From assembly GCA_014804795.1 (NCBI GenBank), contig JAAUZC010000012.1:149820-213819 (forward strand): 64,000 nucleotides of DNA. The letters run 5' to 3'. Shown in pieces: positions 24,331 to 32,427 of the stretch. This DNA comes from Lachnospiraceae bacterium. GTDB taxonomy: Bacteria > Bacillota > Clostridia > Lachnospirales > Lachnospiraceae. The notes beneath the pieces are model-generated. The model searched no databases. It was not told where the DNA came from and saw only the letters and a program-made list of their open reading frames with translations. Numbering within the stretch: position 1 is the first letter of the stretch; the number at the start of each line of letters is the position of its first letter. The translations under genes and the position numbers were made by a program.

Positions 24331-26730
24331 ATGATAGCGGGAGGAGAGCCTATTTATCCGGTAGAGGAGTGGACGGTAACGGAAACAATATTTGACAAAA
24401 GTACAAACTACAGGAACGAGACGACATTTTCTTTGTCCAACGGCTACATCGGCACAAGGGGGACGTTTGAGGAGGCATACAATTTTGATATTGATACAGG
24501 GCTTGAGGGGAATTTCGTCAACGGGTTTTATGAGAGTGAAAAGATACGCTACGGAGAAGCTAATTTCGGCTCTCCGTTATACAGCCAGTCGCTGTTAAAT
24601 CTGCCAAATCTGAAAGAGACAAAGCTTTTTGTGGACGGAGAAGAGTTCTCCATGGAAAAAGGGACAGTGGCGGAATATGCGCGGGTGCTGGATATGAAAG
24701 AGGGGATTTTGCGGCGTGGGCTTGTGTGGACGTCACCGGGCGGGAAATCGGTTCAAATCTGCACGGAGCGGCTTGTGTCTTTTGAAATGGAGCACATCAT
24801 AGCGACAAGGTATGAGGTAGAGCCGTTAAACTTTTCGGGGGAGATAAGGTTTGTTTCGAAGCTGCAGGGGAATGTGGAGAATCATACGAGAAAGACGAAC
24901 CCGATTGTGGATTACGGACCCTTTGGGCGGAAGCTGGAAGCAGAGAAACTTGGACAGGAAGAAACGTTGCTCTATTATGAGGGAACGACGCAGACAAGTA
25001 AGCTGACTGTGGGATGTGGAAGCAGTCATAAGGTGATGGTGGATGGGATACCGATTGCAGCTTATATGGATGCCCCGGCAGTAAGAGAGACAAAAAGAAA
25101 ATGCACTATTCAGGGGGATGTATCGGAGTTAGAGGCTTTCATTTCGTTTGAGATAGCGGCACAGAAACGCGTACCGGTGTCGCTCGAAAAGATGATCTGT
25201 TATGCGACTTCGCTGGAGATAAAGAAAGAAGAGTTGGAGTGCTTTGTTAAAGAAGAGCTGAAAAGAGCAGAGACGATAGGATATGAAAGACTGAGAAGGT
25301 ATCAGAAGAATTATCTGGAAAAATTCTGGGAAACCGCGGATATCAGGATAAAAGGAGAGGAGAGTGATGCCCTGATACAGGGGCTGCATTTCAATTTATT
25401 TCATATTTTTCAGTCGGCGGTAAGAGGCGGTAAGCACGGCATGGGTGCAAAAGGGCTGTCCGGAGAAGGTTATGAGGGACATTATTTCTGGGACACGGAG
25501 ATGTATGTGTTGCCTGTGTTTATTTACACCGCGCCGGAAACCGCGAGACGGCTTATGGATTTCCGATATGAAACGTTGGATCAGGCAAGGGAGAGGGCAA
25601 GGATACTGGGGCATGACAAAGGGGCTTTGTTCCCCTGGCGGACCATCAACGGGGAAGAGGCTTCCACCTATTATCCTCTCGGAACGGCACAATACCATAT
25701 CAATGCGGACATCGCTTATGCACTTTCCCTATATTTACAGGTGACAGGAGATAAGGAGTACCTGAAAAATAAGGGGATAGAACTGTTAATAGAGACTGCC
25801 CGTATCTGGGCGGATGTGGGCAGTTTTGCGGAGTGCAAAGACGGGAGATACTGTATCTGCTGTGTGACAGGGCCGGATGAGTATAACGTGCTGGTGGATA
25901 ACAACTTCTATACGAACCTGATGGCGAGGGAGCATTTGAAGGATGCAGCAGGAGCCGTACGGTGGATGATGAAAGAGGAGCCTGCGGCATACAGAGCGTT
26001 GAAAGAAAGACTTGATTTTAAAGATGAGGAACTTATACGCTGGGATGAAATTACAGGGAAGATGTATTTCCCTTATGATGGGGAAAGGAAAATATATCCT
26101 ATGGATGACGGTTTTATGATGCGAAAGCCATGGGATGAGGAAAAAATACCGGAAGAAAAAAGGGCATGGCTCTATGAGAACTACCATCCGTTGTTTATCA
26201 TGCGGCACCGGATGTCCAAGCAGGCGGATGCCATTCTGGGGATGTATCTGCACAGTAATCTTTTTACAGAGGAGGAGATTAGAAGAAACTATGATTTTTA
26301 TCAGGAAGTGACGCTTCATCATTCTTCTCTCTCCACCTGTATTTTTGGAATTGTGGCCTGTGATATCGGCCGTGTGGAGGAAGCATATAAATATTTCATG
26401 GAGTCGGCGAGGATGGATCTGGACGACCACCACAACAACTTTTATGCCGGGATTCATGCTGCAAATATGGCAGGGACATGGCAGATGACGGTAAACGGTT
26501 TTGGCGGGATGCGGTGTCAGGGCGGAAGGCTTACGTTTAAGCCGGGGCTGCCGGAGAAATGGGAGAGTTATGCTTTTAAGGTGCAGTATCAGGAGTGTGT
26601 ACTGGAAGTTTCTGTGGAGAAAGAGAGCGTGAGGTTTTCACTGCTTGGAGGGCACAGCATTTGTTTTTATGTGAATGGAGAAAAGATAGAGCTAAATGAA
26701 GGAAAAAGAGAATGGAGCGGAAACAGATGA
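24331..26730 (+). CDS. Glycoside hydrolase family 65 disaccharide phosphorylase
   Basis: A 799-residue GH65 enzyme that should split an alpha-linked glucoside with phosphate, giving beta-glucose 1-phosphate and a sugar or polyol. Domains: N-terminal beta-sandwich (about 1-290), then the (alpha/alpha)6 barrel with 'GKHGMGAKGLSGEGYEGHYF', 'FWDTEMY', 'GPDEYNVLVDNNFYTN' (general acid Glu in the GPDEY box) and the phosphate-site-like 'HHSSLSTC', and a C-terminal beta cap ('GFGGMRCQGGRLTFKPGLP'). Kojibiose, maltose, trehalose and nigerose phosphorylases share this layout, so the substrate is undetermined. It lies in one operon with the sugar importer and overlaps the next gene. Confidence 0.92.
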   Translation: MIAGGEPIYPVEEWTVTETIFDKSTNYRNETTFSLSNGYIGTRGTFEEAYNFDIDTGLEGNFVNGFYESEKIRYGEANFGSPLYSQSLLNLPNLKETKLFVDGEEFSMEKGTVAEYARVLDMKEGILRRGLVWTSPGGKSVQICTERLVSFEMEHIIATRYEVEPLNFSGEIRFVSKLQGNVENHTRKTNPIVDYGPFGRKLEAEKLGQEETLLYYEGTTQTSKLTVGCGSSHKVMVDGIPIAAYMDAPAVRETKRKCTIQGDVSELEAFISFEIAAQKRVPVSLEKMICYATSLEIKKEELECFVKEELKRAETIGYERLRRYQKNYLEKFWETADIRIKGEESDALIQGLHFNLFHIFQSAVRGGKHGMGAKGLSGEGYEGHYFWDTEMYVLPVFIYTAPETARRLMDFRYETLDQARERARILGHDKGALFPWRTINGEEASTYYPLGTAQYHINADIAYALSLYLQVTGDKEYLKNKGIELLIETARIWADVGSFAECKDGRYCICCVTGPDEYNVLVDNNFYTNLMAREHLKDAAGAVRWMMKEEPAAYRALKERLDFKDEELIRWDEITGKMYFPYDGERKIYPMDDGFMMRKPWDEEKIPEEKRAWLYENYHPLFIMRHRMSKQADAILGMYLHSNLFTEEEIRRNYDFYQEVTLHHSSLSTCIFGIVACDIGRVEEAYKYFMESARMDLDDHHNNFYAGIHAANMAGTWQMTVNGFGGMRCQGGRLTFKPGLPEKWESYAFKVQYQECVLEVSVEKESVRFSLLGGHSICFYVNGEKIELNEGKREWSGNR

Positions 26731-27608
26731 GAGAACTACATAAGAAATACAGGGCAATCTTCTTTGACTGGGACGGGACAGCGGTACTGTCCCGAAAAGC
26801 GCCTGTAGATCAGGCAGTGGCGGCGATGAGGCCCCTTCTGGTGCAGGGAGTTAAACTGGTCATTGTCAGCGGAACGACAATAGAGAACATAGCAGGTGGA
26901 AAGATAGAAAGTTATTTTACGAAAGAAGAACTGGATAATCTGTATCTGGGGCTTGGCAGAGGGGCTTATGACTATGCATTCCGGGACGGGAAACCTTATA
27001 TCTTTCATGAAGTGATGCCGGATACAGCGTGTCACGAAAAGATTCACCGAATCTGTTTTGAAGTACATATAGAGTTGAAAAAACAATATGATTTTGATAC
27101 AGACATTGTGTTCAGCAGACCGAACTATTGCAAGATAGACCTGATGCCGAAAGCATTGCGTGGAGATAACCTGTTCATGCAGGAAAATGAACTGGAGATG
27201 GTGAAAGAAAGTCTTGCGGCGCATAGAATTACAGGCGGCTTAACCGGACTGATGGAGCTTGCTGAAAAGACAGGTGAAAAGTTTGGTCTGAGAGTGAAGC
27301 CGACCTGTGATGCAAAATATCTGGAGGTGGGGATCAGCAGTAAGAGCGACAATGTGGACGCCATTTTGAAGAGGCTCAGAGAGGAATCGGAACTGACGGC
27401 AGAAGAATGTGCTTTCTGGGGAGATGAATTTGTGGGGATTGAAAAGGGAATTTTCGGAAGCGACAGTTTTATGATAACGGAACTGACGGGGAACGGAGAT
27501 TTTTTTGATGTATCGGAAGTACCCGGGGAAAGGCCGCAAGGAGTGATACAGCTCGGCGGAGGAGTGGAACGGTTTCTGGAGTTTTTGGGCAGACAGAGCG
27601 TTTTATGA
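26712..27608 (+). CDS. HAD-superfamily phosphatase/mutase-like protein, partner of GH65 enzyme
   Basis: A 298-residue HAD protein. Motif I is 'FFDWDGTAVLSRK' (nucleophile Asp19, Asp21), motif II 'VIVSGTT' and motif IV 'WGDEFVGIEKG'. A large cap lies between motifs II and III, as in Cof-type (IIB) phosphatases. GH65 operons commonly contain beta-phosphoglucomutase, but that enzyme has a small helical cap after motif I and a different motif ('FDLDGV'); this protein is not an obvious member. It may act on glucose 1-phosphate or a sugar phosphate derived from it. Overlaps the GH65 gene by 19 bases from ATG 26712; ATG 26727 (ATGA overlap) is the other candidate. Confidence 0.75.
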   Translation: MERKQMRELHKKYRAIFFDWDGTAVLSRKAPVDQAVAAMRPLLVQGVKLVIVSGTTIENIAGGKIESYFTKEELDNLYLGLGRGAYDYAFRDGKPYIFHEVMPDTACHEKIHRICFEVHIELKKQYDFDTDIVFSRPNYCKIDLMPKALRGDNLFMQENELEMVKESLAAHRITGGLTGLMELAEKTGEKFGLRVKPTCDAKYLEVGISSKSDNVDAILKRLREESELTAEECAFWGDEFVGIEKGIFGSDSFMITELTGNGDFFDVSEVPGERPQGVIQLGGGVERFLEFLGRQSVL

Positions 27609-27663
27609 TGATTTTTCCATTGATTCCCAGCTGTTTCAACTGCTAAATGACGGCCTCCTATTA

Positions 27664-28566
27664 TCAGTGTATCCCTTTTTCAATAATACCGAAGCCCAAC
27701 GGATAGGGACCGGTATGCACGCCGATGGTAGCGCCAATCTGATAAACGGGAATATCTTCTATGAGATATCCTTTTTCTTTCAGTACAGTAAGGGCATGGT
27801 CGCGAAAAGCCATGCCTTCTTTTATGTCATAGCCATATCCGACGGCAAGGCTGTAACATTCGATGCCGAGAGTGCTTTGCTCCAGATAAGAAAGGAGAAG
27901 ATCTAACGCTTTCTGTGTTGTACGTTTTCGTCCTCTGTCAAGGCCGGAAGGGAAAATCTCGCCCTCTTTCAGGGTGATCACAGGGCGGATATCCAGAACA
28001 CTGCCGGCAAGGGCCGCCACTTTTCCGATACGGCCGCCGTGTTTCAGATATTCCATATTTCCCACGGTAAAGAAAATTCTGGCGGTGCGTTTGATTTCTT
28101 CCAACCGTTCTATTGTTTCCTGATAACCGAAGCCTGCATCCCGCAGCGCTGCGGCTTCCAGAACATACTGCCCCTGCAGAACCGTATTGATGGTGGCATC
28201 TATCACAGTAATCTTTGCCTGCGGATAGTTTTCCAGTATCAACGATCTTGCATTTAGGGCAGACTGCATGGAGCCGCTGAATTTTGTGGTGATGCAGATG
28301 CAGATTACGGGAGTGCCTGCCTTCGCGAAGGGCAGAAACGCATCTTCATAATCCTGAACGGAGGGCATGGAAGATTTGGGATATACGCCTTTTTTCTCCA
28401 CCATCTGTTGGTAAAAATCCCTGATATCGATATCTATATTTTCTTTTAAGTAATGTTCATCATCAAAAGATACATAAAACGGAACTACTGTTATGTTCTT
28501 TTCCTGAGTCAGTTTTACGGGAAGATCGCAGGAACCGTCACTGATAATATGAAATGTTTCGCCCAT
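27664..28566 (-). CDS. DegV family fatty-acid-binding protein
   Basis: A 300-residue DegV-type protein. Family members bind a fatty acid and serve as FakB subunits with the FakA kinase in using exogenous fatty acids. Seen here: N-terminal 'IISDGSCDLP', 'SSMPSVQDYEDAF', the 'TKFSGSMQSALNA' box and 'KHGGRIGKVAALAGSVLDIRPVI', then 'IGATIGVHTGPYPLGFGII' near the end, all at the standard places. Start taken at 28566, where AAAGGAG lies upstream; the frame extends eight codons further. Role as FakB is family knowledge, not shown by the sequence. Confidence 0.9.
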   Translation of the reverse strand: MGETFHIISDGSCDLPVKLTQEKNITVVPFYVSFDDEHYLKENIDIDIRDFYQQMVEKKGVYPKSSMPSVQDYEDAFLPFAKAGTPVICICITTKFSGSMQSALNARSLILENYPQAKITVIDATINTVLQGQYVLEAAALRDAGFGYQETIERLEEIKRTARIFFTVGNMEYLKHGGRIGKVAALAGSVLDIRPVITLKEGEIFPSGLDRGRKRTTQKALDLLLSYLEQSTLGIECYSLAVGYGYDIKEGMAFRDHALTVLKEKGYLIEDIPVYQIGATIGVHTGPYPLGFGIIEKGIH

Positions 28567-28617
28567 ATCAAATCGCTCCTTTTTGAACATAGATTTAAAA
28601 ACGAGATTATTTCATAT

Positions 28618-28623
28618 ATTATA
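28618..28623 (-). promoter_or_regulatory. -10 element of the DegV gene promoter
   Basis: TATAAT on the minus strand, 52 bases before the start codon. The -35 is not clear; TTGCAT lies 15 bases upstream. Confidence 0.45.
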
Positions 28624-28756
28624 CCATATAAAGCAATAATGCAATATTCTATTTTTGATGTGATATAAATTCCCAAATAATTTATAAAAACTAAATCATT
28701 CCAAAGCAGTTCTCACGTTATATACTTATAGGGGGACGCCCCTGGGAGGAATAATC

Positions 28757-29290
28757 TTGAAGCGCGAAGATGAATTAATTCAAAGAATGGAACAGGGAGA
28801 CATGAGCGTGGCAGATGAACTGATAGAGATGTTTTATGCTGAAATTCTGCGCTATTGTCTCTGGCACGCACCCAATCGTTTTCTTGCAGAGGATGCGGTG
28901 CAGGAAACGTTCCTGAAAGCAATACGCTATTTTGACCGCTATACACATAAAGGAAGATGGAAGCAGTTTCTGTATCAGATTGCCGCAAACACCTGTATTG
29001 ATATGCGGCGAAAAAACAGGTATTCCGATGTGCCTTTGGAAGAATTGGCGGTTGACCCTGCGTATTCGGACACGGGGTTTGAGGACGTGCGGGAGGATAT
29101 GGTGCTGAGGCAGCTTGTCGGCGGCTTACCGGATGATCTGCAGGAAATTGTTCTGCTGAGATTCGGACAGGATCTGACAATACGTGAAATAGCGGAAGTG
29201 CTGCATCTGCCGTTGCGAACTGTGCAGTCCAGACTTCGTTCGGCCGTAAAAAAATTAAAAAAGGATTTTGAGATAGGAGGACTATCGTGA
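28757..29290 (+). CDS. ECF-type RNA polymerase sigma factor
   Basis: A 177-residue sigma-70 family protein. Region 2 is at about residues 25-90 ('FLAEDAVQETFLKAIRYFDRY' and 'WKQFLYQIAANTCIDMRRK'); region 4 at about 115-170 ('LPDDLQEIVLLRFGQDLTIREIAEVLHLPLRTVQSRLRSAVKKLKKD'). Starts with TTG at 28757, seven bases after GGGAGGA. A small hairpin AGGGG-GACG-CCCCT (28730-28743) lies just in front of the ribosome site. It heads an operon with a membrane protein and an ABC exporter, which it probably controls. Confidence 0.9.
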   Translation: MKREDELIQRMEQGDMSVADELIEMFYAEILRYCLWHAPNRFLAEDAVQETFLKAIRYFDRYTHKGRWKQFLYQIAANTCIDMRRKNRYSDVPLEELAVDPAYSDTGFEDVREDMVLRQLVGGLPDDLQEIVLLRFGQDLTIREIAEVLHLPLRTVQSRLRSAVKKLKKDFEIGGLS

Positions 29291-30057
29291 GAAACGACAA
29301 TTTTGAAAAAAAGCTAAAACGGTCGCTGCATCAGCTGCCTGTTATAGAAAGCAGGGAGCATTTTGGGAATACACTTATGCTTTTCGGAAAAGAAGCATGT
29401 GAAAGACAAAAGCGGAAGCGCATTTCCTTTGCGTATTTTTTATCTATGCAGATAAGGTTTATCGGTTGGAAGATCTGGGGGATACAGAGTCTTTCTCTGC
29501 TGCTGATCGGTAAAATGCTTTTTCATTTATATGGCGATTTAAGACCGCAATATATGATAAAGCTGTTATTTTGTTTATCCGTTTTGGTTTTTATGACGGC
29601 GCTGCCTTTTATCTATCGTTCTGTCCGCTGGCAAATGCAGGAAATTGAAGCGGCAGCCCGATTTTCATCCATAAAACTGTTGATGGCAAAACTTGTTGTG
29701 ATAGGCATGGGAGATATTTGGATATTGAGTGGTATTTTCTTAACGGTATTAGTGAAAACACCCCTGCGGGCTGAGAGCGCAATATTTTATCTGTGTTTTC
29801 CGTTTCTGCTTACGGGCAGCGGGTGCCTGTTTATGTTAGGGCATTTATCGCCCGGACGGTCTTTGGTCGGCAGTATGGGCTTATGCTCCGGCCTGATGCT
29901 GGCGTTTGCTTTTATTCCGGGACGTTATGAGTTTGTGTTTCAACAGTCCTTTTCTGCCGGATGGATCATCATATGTGCTCTGTTGCTTGCTTTTTGTGTA
30001 TATCAGTTTCGCTATATCATTTACCGTTCGGCTTACATGGAAATGCAGGTGGCCTGA
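29287..30057 (+). CDS. Membrane protein in ECF operon, possible sigma antagonist
   Basis: A 256-residue protein with about 65 cytosolic residues at the N-terminus ('FEKKLKRSLHQLPVIESREHF...') and about six hydrophobic segments. It starts at GTG 29287, overlapping the sigma stop codon, with AGGAGG upstream, so both are translated together. A cytosolic domain before the membrane, next to an ECF factor, is the usual arrangement of anti-sigma factors, but no zinc-binding anti-sigma motif is present, so this remains a suggestion. Confidence 0.6.
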   Translation: MRNDNFEKKLKRSLHQLPVIESREHFGNTLMLFGKEACERQKRKRISFAYFLSMQIRFIGWKIWGIQSLSLLLIGKMLFHLYGDLRPQYMIKLLFCLSVLVFMTALPFIYRSVRWQMQEIEAAARFSSIKLLMAKLVVIGMGDIWILSGIFLTVLVKTPLRAESAIFYLCFPFLLTGSGCLFMLGHLSPGRSLVGSMGLCSGLMLAFAFIPGRYEFVFQQSFSAGWIIICALLLAFCVYQFRYIIYRSAYMEMQVA

Positions 30058-30125
30058 TAAACATGAGTCCGCACTCCGTGTATTGTCCGGACATGTGCGG
30101 AACGAAATATAGAAAGGAAATGGCT

Positions 30126-31007
30126 ATGGAATTATATATTGAACATGTTTCAAAACAATTTAAAGACTTGACGGCGGTGGATGATATTTCCCTGCAGATG
30201 ACGCCCGGCGTATGGGGACTGCTCGGGGCAAACGGTGCGGGAAAAACCACTCTTATGCGGATGATCGCGGGCATTATGAAGCCTGATTCCGGAAAAATTT
30301 TATATGATGGTATTTCGATCAATGATCTGAAAGAGAGCTATCGTGAGGTGTTTGGGTATCTGCCGCAGGAATTTGGTTTTTATCCGGAATTTACGGTAAA
30401 GGACTATCTGGAATATGTGTCGGTTTTAAAGGGGCTTACCCCAAAGGACAGTAAACGTAAAATAAATGAACTTCTGGAACAGTTGACACTATCCCATGTG
30501 AAGAATAAAAAGATTATAAAATTATCCGGCGGAATGAAGCGCAGGGTAGGAATAGCGCAGGCATTATTGAACGATCCGGAGGTTTTGATTTTGGATGAGC
30601 CTACCAGCGGACTTGATCCCGGAGAAAGGGTGCGTTTCCGTAATCTGCTTTCCGAATTTGCCCATGACCGTATTGTTTTGATCTCAACGCATATCGTTTC
30701 CGATGTGGAGTATATCGCAACGCAGAATGCGGTTATGAAAGGCGGAAAACTTCTTGCGAAAGGGACGACCGAAGAGCTTGTAAAACTGGTTGACGGAAAG
30801 GTGTGGAGCACCCGTATTCCGATGAACCGCTTACAGGAATATGAGTGGAAGCTGCAGGTTGTAAATATCCGTAATGAAGAGAACGGGGAGATTTCTATCC
30901 GTTATCTGGCAGAGAAACCCTATACGGATGATTCGAGGCCGGTATCACCGCATCTGGAAGATTTGTATTTATGGTTGTTCCCGCAGGACGCGATTGACAG
31001 GAGGTGA
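30126..31007 (+). CDS. ABC exporter ATP-binding protein
   Basis: A 293-residue ATPase with Walker A 'GANGAGKTT', Q-loop 'YLPQEFG', signature 'LSGGMKRRVG', Walker B 'VLILDEPTSGLDP' and switch His in 'ISTHIVSD'. The C-terminal 75 residues form the extra domain of antibiotic- or peptide-type exporters. ATG 30120 or 30126 can serve as start; AAAGG at 30113-30117 fits 30126 better. Energises the permease encoded next. Confidence 0.92.
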   Translation: MELYIEHVSKQFKDLTAVDDISLQMTPGVWGLLGANGAGKTTLMRMIAGIMKPDSGKILYDGISINDLKESYREVFGYLPQEFGFYPEFTVKDYLEYVSVLKGLTPKDSKRKINELLEQLTLSHVKNKKIIKLSGGMKRRVGIAQALLNDPEVLILDEPTSGLDPGERVRFRNLLSEFAHDRIVLISTHIVSDVEYIATQNAVMKGGKLLAKGTTEELVKLVDGKVWSTRIPMNRLQEYEWKLQVVNIRNEENGEISIRYLAEKPYTDDSRPVSPHLEDLYLWLFPQDAIDRR

Positions 31008-31012
31008 CATTT

Positions 31013-32260
31013 ATGCGTTTATTAAGACTGGAAATAAAACGAATACTGAAAACAAGGCTGACGATTGTTTTGCTTGGTCTGGCTTTGCTGCTTTCCTTTG
31101 TTTTGGCGTGGCTGCCTGTTACATTTTGCTATAACAGTTACACGGACGAAAACGGAAATACGGTGAAGCTAACAGGACTTGAGTCTGTTGCATACCAAAA
31201 GAATATTCAGGCGGACACGGCCGGTGCTGTCACCCCGGAAAAAGTGCGGCAGGCGGTTGAGGACTATCAGGCCTGTCTGAACAAGTACGGAGTAAAAAAT
31301 TCCTATGATCTGCCGGAGGGTGTATATGAGGCGGAAATACTTCCGTATGCCCCTCTTTTGCACGGCATCAGAGAAGCTTTTGCCGATCCGGATACGGGGG
31401 TCGCCCCGACCATTATGGAAATTGATCCGGAGAGGGTCAATGATTATTATGGCGTATGCGAAGAGCGTATCGTATCCCTGATGAAAATGGAACAAAAAAA
31501 CCATCCGGCGGCACAAAAAGCAGCGGTAAATCTGTATGACAAAGTTGAAAAACCCTATTTGTTTTTTCCGGGCTATAATTCCGATGCAATGGACTATCAG
31601 ATCATTCTTGCGTTTTTAACCGCGCTTTTTTGTGCAGTGATCGCAGCGCCCATTTTTACGTCCGACTATCAGACAGGAGCAGATGATATACTGCGCTGCA
31701 CAAAATACGGGAAAACAAAATTTGCTGTCACGAAAATGATATCTGCTTTTTTGATCTGCGGAACGGCTTACACTCTCTGCACGGTTATTTATATGATTGC
31801 ATCGAATAGTTTTTTTGGCTGGGAGTGCACAAAATCTTCTATCCAGATGCTGTATTCCATTGTAAATTTACCGGATATGAATCTGGGAAGGTTCCAATGT
31901 TTTATAGGGGTTGCCGGACTTTTGTGCATCCTGGCAACGGTGAGTTTTACACTGTTTCTTTCATCAAAATGCAAAAATACAGTGGTTTCGTTATCGGCAG
32001 CGCTTCTGTTTTGCATTTTGCCGATCATCCTTTATTTGGTTCTGCCTGATGAGATCGGGAGCTGGATCTACAGCATTCTCCCGGCAGGGGGAGTGGGATT
32101 GCAGGTAAGTATTTTATATGCTGCCGTTGATTTTGCTTTTTGGAATATCGGAAATATTGCGATATGGCTTCCGTATGTGATGCTTGGCGCATATGTGGTG
32201 GAAATTCCGCTGTTTGTGGTTTTGACGGTTTATTCCTACCTGAGACACAGGTTGAGCTGA
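31013..32260 (+). CDS. ABC exporter permease (ABC-2-like)
   Basis: A 415-residue membrane protein. One N-terminal segment ('IVLLGLALLLSFVLAWLPV') is followed by an extracytoplasmic domain of about 160 residues ('SYTDENGNTVKLTGLES...') and about five further segments, as in ABC-2-type permeases. It starts at ATG 31013 after AGGAGGTGA, with the ATPase stop inside the same stretch. Substrate unknown; toxic peptide or lipid export is common for such ECF-controlled pairs. Confidence 0.85.
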   Translation: MRLLRLEIKRILKTRLTIVLLGLALLLSFVLAWLPVTFCYNSYTDENGNTVKLTGLESVAYQKNIQADTAGAVTPEKVRQAVEDYQACLNKYGVKNSYDLPEGVYEAEILPYAPLLHGIREAFADPDTGVAPTIMEIDPERVNDYYGVCEERIVSLMKMEQKNHPAAQKAAVNLYDKVEKPYLFFPGYNSDAMDYQIILAFLTALFCAVIAAPIFTSDYQTGADDILRCTKYGKTKFAVTKMISAFLICGTAYTLCTVIYMIASNSFFGWECTKSSIQMLYSIVNLPDMNLGRFQCFIGVAGLLCILATVSFTLFLSSKCKNTVVSLSAALLFCILPIILYLVLPDEIGSWIYSILPAGGVGLQVSILYAAVDFAFWNIGNIAIWLPYVMLGAYVVEIPLFVVLTVYSYLRHRLS

Positions 32261-32303
32261 ACCATTACATTTATTTAAACGGGGCTCTTTATGGTATTTT
32301 TAG

Positions 32304-32332
32304 TTGAACACACCGTTATTTTCTGCTATAAT
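32304..32332 (+). promoter_or_regulatory. Sigma-A promoter upstream of secA
   Basis: TTGAAC (32304-32309), 17-base spacer, perfect TATAAT (32327-32332). About 95 bases before the secA start codon. Confidence 0.75.
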
Positions 32333-32427
32333 ACTTTAATCTGGGTTTAGTATGCCTGTTATATCAGTGCTGAGCGACGCGGAGCAGCCATAAAAAATAG
32401 CAGGTTACAGTTAAACGGAGGCAGAAC

